A DNA stretch of 64,000 nucleotides from Apostichopus japonicus. Lineage: Eukaryota; Echinodermata; Holothuroidea; Aspidochirotida; Stichopodidae. The stretch is from contig NC_092574.1 in NCBI RefSeq assembly GCF_037975245.1, positions 27,884,713 to 27,948,712 on the forward strand. The letters are read 5' to 3'. Positions 55,441 through 64,000 of this stretch are shown piece by piece. Made by a program: the position numbers and the translations under genes. The notes under the pieces are model-generated. The model did not search any database, was not told the origin of the DNA, and worked only from the letters and a program-made list of their open reading frames with translations. Every line of letters begins with the position of its first letter. Position 1 is the first letter of the stretch.

Positions 55441-58400
55441 AAATCCCGACATTTATACTTTTGAGCGTTACCATGGTTATGGGAATCAGTCCGATTTCCC
55501 CCATATTTTCAGGTTGTCACCGCTAGTGTGTCCCCTTCCCACATTTGAATAAAACTTGTAGGTGGGTCTCTTCTCCGGGGTGGTAGGGGGGTCATTTTGG
55601 AAAAAAACCGAAAAGGCCATAATAATTAGTGTTACTATGTACGGGAAAATCCCGACTCTTCTACTCTGGAGCGTTACCATGGTTACTGGGGTGGTCCGAT
55701 TACGGCCATTTTTTCGGGGTACCACCGCTAGGGTGTCCCCTTTCTAAAATAGGATGAAACCTGTAGGTGGGTCTCTTCTCCGGGGTGGTAGGGGGGTCAG
55801 TTTGAAAAAAATCCGAAAAAGTCATAATAATTAGTGTTACTATGTACGGGAAAATCACGACCCTTCTACTTTGGAGCGTTACCATGGTTACTGGAGTGGT
55901 CCGATTACGGCCATCTTTTAAGGGTACCACCGCTAGGGTGTCCCCTTTCCAAAATTAGAATAAAACTTTTAGGTTTGTCACTTCTCCGGGGTGGTAGGGG
56001 GGTCATTTTGAGGAAAAGTACAAACAGTCAGCAAAAAACTCTCGGTAGCGTGCGCCATGGGACGCCCGGAAGGTATTAAATTCCCCCACCACTCCCCACG
56101 CCTACGAACCGCCAAAATAATCTCAGATTCATCATCAGCACCCCAAGAAGCACCAGAACAGGTGTATTTCGTTCTTTTTTGGAGACACCCACTTGGGGTC
56201 GTGCCCCCCTCCCAATGGTTTTTGGCCCCCCACGCCCCCACACAACACCCAATTCCAAAATTAACTTCAGATTCGTGATCAGCGTGTCGAGAACAATCAG
56301 AAAAGATACACACTGCCCGTCTTTGCGACAAAAATTATTTTCACCCAAAAAAACCATAAGGGGTACCCCTTACGGTTTTTACCGAAATTGCCCAAAAATG
56401 GATTTGATCAAAATGACGTCACAGGGGGTAATCGATGCCCAGGAGTCCAAATCTGCAACTCCCAGGTCCATACCTGCTTCCGTTCGGGAGATATAGGGTC
56501 CCAGAGGACCCGATAGAAATACGTGTTCTTCATACGTGCAAAAGTTGGAAAACCCCCTCTTTTCAACCCCCCTCCTGTCCTCATTGAAGTACCCATCGAA
56601 ATGAAATTTTGACGTGTAGTAGAAGACACCCTCGTCTTTGTCATACGTCAATTTCGTGTAATTATCTGACCGGAAAAGGCTCTTTGTCTATATGATTTCT
56701 ACTTGCGCCAAAAATAGGTGTTTTTGTCTTGAAAAGTTAAAAAAGTACCTCTTTTCGGTACCCCTTCCTTTCCACCGAGGGTATGTGACGGAGCTGAATT
56801 TTGGCTATGTGGGAGACAAGAGTCGTAGCTACGTGTAGACAACTCATACGGTAGCATTAATTTTCGGGAAGGGGGTATAGTCTATACGTTTTTGAGGTTC
56901 TCCCCCAAAGTAGGTGTTTTTCACCGGTAGTAGTTATAAACGTTTTTTCGAAATCCCGACATTTATACTTTTGAGCGTTACCATGGTTATGTGAATCAGT
57001 CCGATTTCCCCCATATTTTCAGGTTGTCACCGCTAGTGTGTCCCCTTCCCACATTTGAATAAAACTTGTAGGTGGGTCTCTTCTCCGGGGTGGTAGGGGG
57101 GTCATTTTGGAAAAAAACCGAAAAGGCCATAATAATTAGTGTTACTATGTACGGGAAAATCCCGACTCTTCTACTCTGGAGCGTTACCATGGTTACTGGG
57201 GTGGTCCGATTACGGCCATCTTTTCGGGGTACCACCGCTAGGGTGTCCCCTTTCTAAAATAGGATGAAACCTGTAGGTGGGTCTCTTCTCCGGGGTGGTA
57301 GGGGGGTCAGTTTGAAAAAAATCCGAAAAAGTCATAATAATTAGTGTTACTATGTACGGGAAAATCACGACCCTTCTACTTTGGAGCGTTACCATGGTTA
57401 CTGGAGTGGTCCGATTACGGCCATCTTTTAAGGGTACCACCGCTAGGGTGTCCCCTTTCCAAAATTAGAATAAAACTTTTAGGTTTGTCACTTCTCCGGG
57501 GTGGTAGGGGGGTCATTTTGAGGAAAAGTACAAACAGTCAGCAAAAAACTCTCGGTAGCGTGCGCCATGGGACGCCCGGAAGGTATTAAATTCCCCCACC
57601 ACTCCCCACGCCTACGAACCGCCAAAATAATCTCAGATTCATCATCAGCACCCCAAGAAGCACCAGAACAGGTGTATTTCGTTCTTTTTTGGAGACACCC
57701 ACTTGGGGTCGTGCCCCCCTCCCAATGGTTTTTGGCCCCCCATGCCCCCACACAACGCCTAATTCCAAAATTAACTTCAAAATCGTGTTCAGCGTGTCGA
57801 GAACAACCAGAAAAGATACACACTGCCCGTCTTTGCGACAAAAATTATTTTCACCCAAAAAAACCATAAGGGGTACCCCTTACGGTTTTTACCGAAATTG
57901 CCCAAAAATGGATTTGATCAAAATGACGTCACAGGGGGTAATCGATGCCCAGGAGTCCAAATCTGCAACTCCCAGGTCCATACCTGCTTCCGTTCGGGAG
58001 ATATAGGGTCCCAGAGGACCCGATAGAAATACGTGTTCTTCATACGTGCAAAAGTTGGAAAACCCCCTCTTTTCAACCCCCCTCCTGTCCTCATTGAAGT
58101 ACCCATCGAAATGAAATTTTGACGTGTAGTAGAAGACACCCTCGTCTTTGTCATACGTCAATTTCGTGTAATTATCTGACCGGAAAAGGCTCTTTGTCTA
58201 TATGATTTCTACTTGCGCCAAAAATAGGTGTTTTTGTCTTGAAAAGTTAAAAAAGTACCTCTTTTCGGTACCCCTTCCTTTCCACCGAGGGTATGTGACG
58301 GAGCTGAATTTTGGCTATGTGGGAGACAAGAGTCGTAGCTACGTGTAGACAACTCATACGGTAGCATTAATTTTCGGGAAGGGGGTATAGTCTATACGTT

Positions 58401-61400
58401 TTTGAGGTTCTCCCCCAAAGTAGGTGTTTTTCACCGGTAGTAGTTATAAACGTTTTTTCGAAATCCCGACATTTATACTTTTGAGCGTTACCATGGTTAT
58501 GTGAATCAGTCCGATTTCCCCCATATTTTCAGGTTGTCACCGCTAGTGTGTCCCCTTCCCACATTTGAATAAAACTTGTAGGTGGGTCTCTTCTCCGGGG
58601 TGGTAGGGGGGTCATTTTGGAAAAAAACCGAAAAGGCCATAATAATTAGTGTTACTATGTACGGGAAAATCCCGACTCTTCTACTCTGGAGCGTTACCAT
58701 GGTTACTGGGGTGGTCCGATTACGGCCATCTTTTCGGGGTACCACCGCTAGGGTGTCCCCTTTCTAAAATAGGATGAAACCTGTAGGTGGGTCTCTTCTC
58801 CGGGGTGGTAGGGGGGTCAGTTTGAAAAAAATCCGAAAAAGTCATAATAATTAGTGTTACTATGTACGGGAAAATCACGACCCTTCTACTTTGGAGCGTT
58901 ACCATGGTTACTGGAGTGGTCCGATTACGGCCATCTTTTAAGGGTACCACCGCTAGGGTGTCCCCTTTCCAAAATTAGAATAAAACTTTTAGGTTTGTCA
59001 CTTCTCCGGGGTGGTAGGGGGGTCATTTTGAGGAAAAGTACAAACAGTCAGCAAAAAACTCTCGGTAGCGTGCGCCATGGGACGCCCGGAAGGTATTAAA
59101 TTCCCCCACCACTCCCCACGCCTACGAACCGCCAAAATAATCTCAGATTCATCATCAGCACCCCAAGAAGCACCAGAACAGGTGTATTTCGTTCTTTTTT
59201 GGAGACACCCACTTGGGGTCGTGCCCCCCTCCCAATGGTTTTTGGCCCCCCACGCCCCCACACAACACCCAATTCCAAAATTAACTTCAGATTCGTGATC
59301 AGCGTGTCGAGAACAATCAGAAAAGATACACACTGCCCGTCTTTGCGACAAAAATTATTTTCACCCAAAAAAACCATAAGGGGTACCCCTTACGGTTTTT
59401 ACCGAAATTGCCCAAAAATGGATTTGATCAAAATGACGTCACAGGGGGTAATCGATGCCCAGGAGTCCAAATCTGCAACTCCCAGGTCCATACCTGCTTC
59501 CGTTCGGGAGATATAGGGTCCCAGAGGACCCGATAGAAATACGTGTTCTTCATACGTGCAAAAGTTGGAAAACCCCCTCTTTTCAACCCCCCTCCTGTCC
59601 TCATTGAAGTACCCATCGAAATGAAATTTTGACGTGTAGTAGAAGACACCCTCGTCTTTGTCATACGTCAATTTCGTGTAATTATCTGACCGGAAAAGGC
59701 TCTTTGTCTATATGATTTCTACTTGCGCCAAAAATAGGTGTTTTTGTCTTGAAAAGTTAAAAAAGTACCTCTTTTCGGTACCCCTTCCTTTCCACCGAGG
59801 GTATGTGACGGAGCTGAATTTTGGCTATGTGGGAGACAAGAGTCGTAGCTACGTGTAGACAACTCATACGGTAGCATTAATTTTCGGGAAGGGGGTATAG
59901 TCTATACGTTTTTGAGGTTCTCCCCCAAAGTAGGTGTTTTTCACCGGTAGTAGTTATAAACGTTTTTTCGAAATCCCGACATTTATACTTTTGAGCGTTA
60001 CCATGGTTATGTGAATCAGTCCGATTTCCCCCATATTTTCAGGTTGTCACCGCTAGTGTGTCCCCTTCCCACATTTGAATAAAACTTGTAGGTGGGTCTC
60101 TTCTCCGGGGTGGTAGGGGGGTCATTTTGGAAAAAAACCGAAAAGGCCATAATAATTAGTGTTACTATGTACGGGAAAATCCCGACTCTTCTACTCTGGA
60201 GCGTTACCATGGTTACTGGGGTGGTCCGATTACGGCCATCTTTTCGGGGTACCACCGCTAGGGTGTCCCCTTTCTAAAATAGGATGAAACCTGTAGGTGG
60301 GTCTCTTCTCCGGGGTGGTAGGGGGGTCAGTTTGAAAAAAATCCGAAAAAGTCATAATAATTAGTGTTACTATGTACGGGAAAATCACGACCCTTCTACT
60401 TTGGAGCGTTACCATGGTTACTGGAGTGGTCCGATTACGGCCATCTTTTAAGGGTACCACCGCTAGGGTGTCCCCTTTCCAAAATTAGAATAAAACTTTT
60501 AGGTTTGTCACTTCTCCGGGGTGGTAGGGGGGTCATTTTGAGGAAAAGTACAAACAGTCAGCAAAAAACTCTCGGTAGCGTGCGCCATGGGACGCCCGGA
60601 AGGTATTAAATTCCCCCACCACTCCCCACGCCTACGAACCGCCAAAATAATCTCAGATTCATCATCAGCACCCCAAGAAGCACCAGAACAGGTGTATTTC
60701 GTTCTTTTTTGGAGACACCCACTTGGGGTGGTGCCCCCCTCCCAATGGTTTTTGGCCCCCCATGCCCCCACACAACGCCTAATTCCAAAATTAACTTCAA
60801 AATCGTGTTCAGCGTGTCGAGAACAACCAGAAAAGATACACACTGCCCGTCTTTGCGACAAAAATTATTTTCACCCAAAAAAACCATAAGGGGTACCCCT
60901 TACGGTTTTTACCGAAATTGCCCAAAAATGGATTTGATCAAAATGACGTCACAGGGGGTAATCGATGCCCAGGAGTCCAAATCTGCAACTCCCAGGTCCA
61001 TACCTGCTTCCGTTCGGGAGATATAGGGTCCCAGAGGACCCGATAGAAATACGTGTTCTTCATACGTGCAAAAGTTGGAAAACCCCCTCTTTTCAACCCC
61101 CCTCCTGTCCTCATTGAAGTACCCATCGAAATGAAATTTTGACGTGTAGTAGAAGACACCCTCGTCTTTGTCATACGTCAATTTCGTGTAATTATCTGAC
61201 CGGAAAAGGCTCTTTGTCTATATGATTTCTACTTGCGCCAAAAATAGGTGTTTTTGTCTTGAAAAGTTAAAAAAGTACCTCTTTTCGGTACCCCTTCCTT
61301 TCCACCGAGGGTATGTGACGGAGCTGAATTTTGGCTATGTGGGAGACAAGAGTCGTAGCTACGTGTAGACAACTCATACGGTAGCATTAATTTTCGGGAA

Positions 61401-64000
61401 GGGGGTATAGTCTATACGTTTTTGAGGTTCTCCCCCAAAGTAGGTGTTTTTCACCGGTAGTAGTTATAAACGTTTTTTCGAAATCCCGACATTTATACTT
61501 TTGAGCGTTACCATGGTTATGTGAATCAGTCCGATTTCCCCCATATTTTCAGGTTGTCACCGCTAGTGTGTCCCCTTCCCACATTTGAATAAAACTTGTA
61601 GGTGGGTCTCTTCTCCGGGGTGGTAGGGGGGTCATTTTGGAAAAAAACCGAAAAGGCCATAATAATTAGTGTTACTATGTACGGGAAAATCCCGACTCTT
61701 CTACTCTGGAGCGTTACCATGGTTACTGGGGTGGTCCGATTACGGCCATCTTTTCGGGGTACCACCGCTAGGGTGTCCCCTTTCTAAAATAGGATGAAAC
61801 CTGTAGGTGGGTCTCTTCTCCGGGGTGGTAGGGGGGTCAGTTTGAAAAAAATCCGAAAAAGTCATAATAATTAGTGTTACTATGTACGGGAAAATCACGA
61901 CCCTTCTACTTTGGAGCGTTACCATGGTTACTGGAGTGGTCCGATTACGGCCATCTTTTAAGGGTACCACCGCTAGGGTGTCCCCTTTCCAAAATTAGAA
62001 TAAAACTTTTAGGTTTGTCACTTCTCCGGGGTGGTAGGGGGGTCATTTTGAGGAAAAGTACAAACAGTCAGCAAAAAACTCTCGGTAGCGTGCGCCATGG
62101 GACGCCCGGAAGGTATTAAATTCCCCCACCACTCCCCACGCCTACGAACCGCCAAAATAATCTCAGATTCATCATCAGCACCCCAAGAAGCACCAGAACA
62201 GGTGTATTTCGTTCTTTTTTGGAGACACCCACTTGGGGTGGTGCCCCCCTCCCAATGGTTTTTGGCCCCCCATGCCCCCACACAACGCCTAATTCCAAAA
62301 TTAACTTCAAAATCGTGTTCAGCGTGTCGAGAACAACCAGAAAAGATACACACTGCCCGTCTTTGCGACAAAAATTATTTTCACCCAAAAAAACCATAAG
62401 GGGTACCCCTTACGGTTTTTACCGAAATTGCCCAAAAATGGATTTGATCAAAATGACGTCACAGGGGGTAATCGATGCCCAGGAGTCCAAATCTGCAACT
62501 CCCAGGTCCATACCTGCTTCCGTTCGGGAGATATAGGGTCCCAGAGGACCCGATAGAAATACGTGTTCTTCATACGTGCAAAAGTTGGAAAACCCCCTCT
62601 TTTCAACCCCCCTCCTGTCCTCATTGAAGTACCCATCGAAATGAAATTTTGACGTGTAGTAGAAGACACCCTCGTCTTTGTCATACGTCAATTTCGTGTA
62701 ATTATCTGACCGGAAAAGGCTCTTTGTCTATATGATTTCTACTTGCGCCAAAAATAGGTGTTTTTGTCTTGAAAAGTTAAAAAAGTACCTCTTTTCGGTA
62801 CCCCTTCCTTTCCACCGAGGGTATGTGACGGAGCTGAATTTTGGCTATGTGGGAGACAAGAGTCGTAGCTACGTGTAGACAACTCATACGGTAGCATTAA
62901 TTTTCGGGAAGGGGGTATAGTCTATACGTTTTTGAGGTTCTCCCCCAAAGTAGGTGTTTTTCACCGGTAGTAGTTATAAACGTTTTTTCGAAATCCCGAC
63001 ATTTATACTTTTGAGCGTTACCATGGTTATGTGAATCAGTCCGATTTCCCCCATATTTTCAGGTTGTCACCGCTAGTGTGTCCCCTTCCCACATTTGAAT
63101 AAAACTTGTAGGTGGGTCTCTTCTCCGGGGTGGTAGGGGGGTCATTTTGGAAAAAAACCGAAAAGGCCATAATAATTAGTGTTACTATGTACGGGAAAAT
63201 CCCGACTCTTCTACTCTGGAGCGTTACCATGGTTACTGGGGTGGTCCGATTACGGCCATCTTTTCGGGGTACCACCGCTAGGGTGTCCCCTTTCTAAAAT
63301 AGGATGAAACCTGTAGGTGGGTCTCTTCTCCGGGGTGGTAGGGGGGTCAGTTTGAAAAAAATCCGAAAAAGTCATAATAATTAGTGTTACTATGTACGGG
63401 AAAATCACGACCCTTCTACTTTGGAGCGTTACCATGGTTACTGGAGTGGTCCGATTACGGCCATCTTTTAAGGGTACCACCGCTAGGGTGTCCCCTTTCC
63501 AAAATTAGAATAAAACTTTTAGGTTTGTCACTTCTCCGGGGTGGTAGGGGGGTCATTTTGAGGAAAAGTACAAACAGTCAGCAAAAAACTCTCGGTAGCG
63601 TGCGCCATGGGACGCCCGGAAGGTATTAAATTCCCCCACCACTCCCCACGCCTACGAACCGCCAAAATAATCTCAGATTCATCATCAGCACCCCAAGAAG
63701 CACCAGAACAGGTGTATTTCGTTCTTTTTTGGAGACACCCACTTGGGGTCGTGCCCCCCTCCCAATGGTTTTTGGCCCCCCATGCCCCCACACAACGCCT
63801 AATTCCAAAATTAACTTCAAAATCGTGTTCAGCGTGTCGAGAACAACCAGAAAAGATACACACTGCCCGTCTTTGCGACAAAAATTATTTTCACCCAAAA
63901 AAACCATAAGGGGTACCCCTTACGGTTTTTACCGAAATTGCCCAAAAATGGATTTGATCAAAATGACGTCACAGGGGGTAATCGATGCCCAGGAGTCCAA
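55441..64000. repeat. 1,510-bp higher-order satellite, 5.7 units
   Basis: Units begin with AAATCCCGACATTTATACTT at 55441, 56951, 58461, 59971, 61481 and 62991; spacing is exactly 1,510 each time and the last unit is cut by the window end. Each unit is three ~205-bp monomers plus a ~900-bp segment. Units are nearly identical. The repeated open frames on both strands are by-products. A 30-bp near-palindrome (AAAACCATAAGGGGTACCCC, then TTACGGTTTT) recurs once per unit. Confidence 0.98.

Noticed and set aside
55486-63909. Conserved 73-117-codon open frames in each 1,510-bp satellite unit, on both strands
   Set aside because: Their conservation follows from near-identical DNA copies; overlapping frames on both strands are equally conserved and none shows a domain.

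Overview
The window is nuclear DNA from an animal. The evidence is GT-AG introns, a long vertebrate-type TTAGGG tract, a thioester-containing-protein (TEP / alpha-2-macroglobulin / complement C3-like) gene, FLYWCH-MULE, Ty3/gypsy and Penelope-like elements, hAT-like MITEs, and many minisatellites and satellites. No bacterial or viral gene is present. A marine invertebrate deuterostome such as an echinoderm fits best, but the species cannot be fixed from the sequence alone.

Region 1, 1-20.4 kb. The minus strand carries the 5' part of one TEP-family gene. I assembled six coding exons by eye: 19924-19863 (signal peptide), 19050-18893, 15959-15753, 7611-7559 (a 53-bp microexon), 4933-4784 and 4337-4295. 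All splice sites are GT-AG, and the phases fit from exon to exon (2, 1, 1, 0, 0, 1). Together they code for the signal peptide, MG1, MG2 and the linker into MG3; the rest lies below position 1 or was not found. Its introns hold a 41/42-bp minisatellite, an array of ~143-bp repeats with DR1-like motifs, a decayed Ty3/gypsy copy, a 42-bp minisatellite, a 1.9-kb TIR element and a LINE/SINE tail.

Region 2, 20.4-36.7 kb. This is intergenic and made mostly of mobile elements nested in each other. Family R (about 1.9-2.0 kb, TIR CAGGCGCGTATCCAGG-like, 5-bp target duplications) is complete at 13332-15234, 20835-22798 and 33594-35543. Family Y (hAT-like MITE, TIR CATAGGCGTAGGAGCC, 8-bp duplications) sits at the same site inside each R copy, stands alone at 36171-36688, and also hosts one R copy. 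Fold-back elements lie at 25038-25823 and 26425-26621, and another hAT-like MITE at 28460-29115.

Region 3, 36.9-44.2 kb. The minus strand holds an intron-split MULE transposase whose FLYWCH-type zinc-binding segment has been copied 17 times in frame (69-bp unit). A 267-bp palindromic element interrupts it. A truncated Penelope-like element follows, with a GIY-YIG domain, repeated 3' ends and hammerhead-like motifs, then R-family remnants.

Region 4, 44.2-64 kb. About 5 kb without recognisable genes leads to another R remnant, then a 1.4-kb interstitial telomeric tract that goes from degenerate to pure TTAGGG, a 21-bp minisatellite, and a satellite. The satellite starts as ~205-bp monomers and becomes an exact 1,510-bp higher-order repeat that runs off the window.
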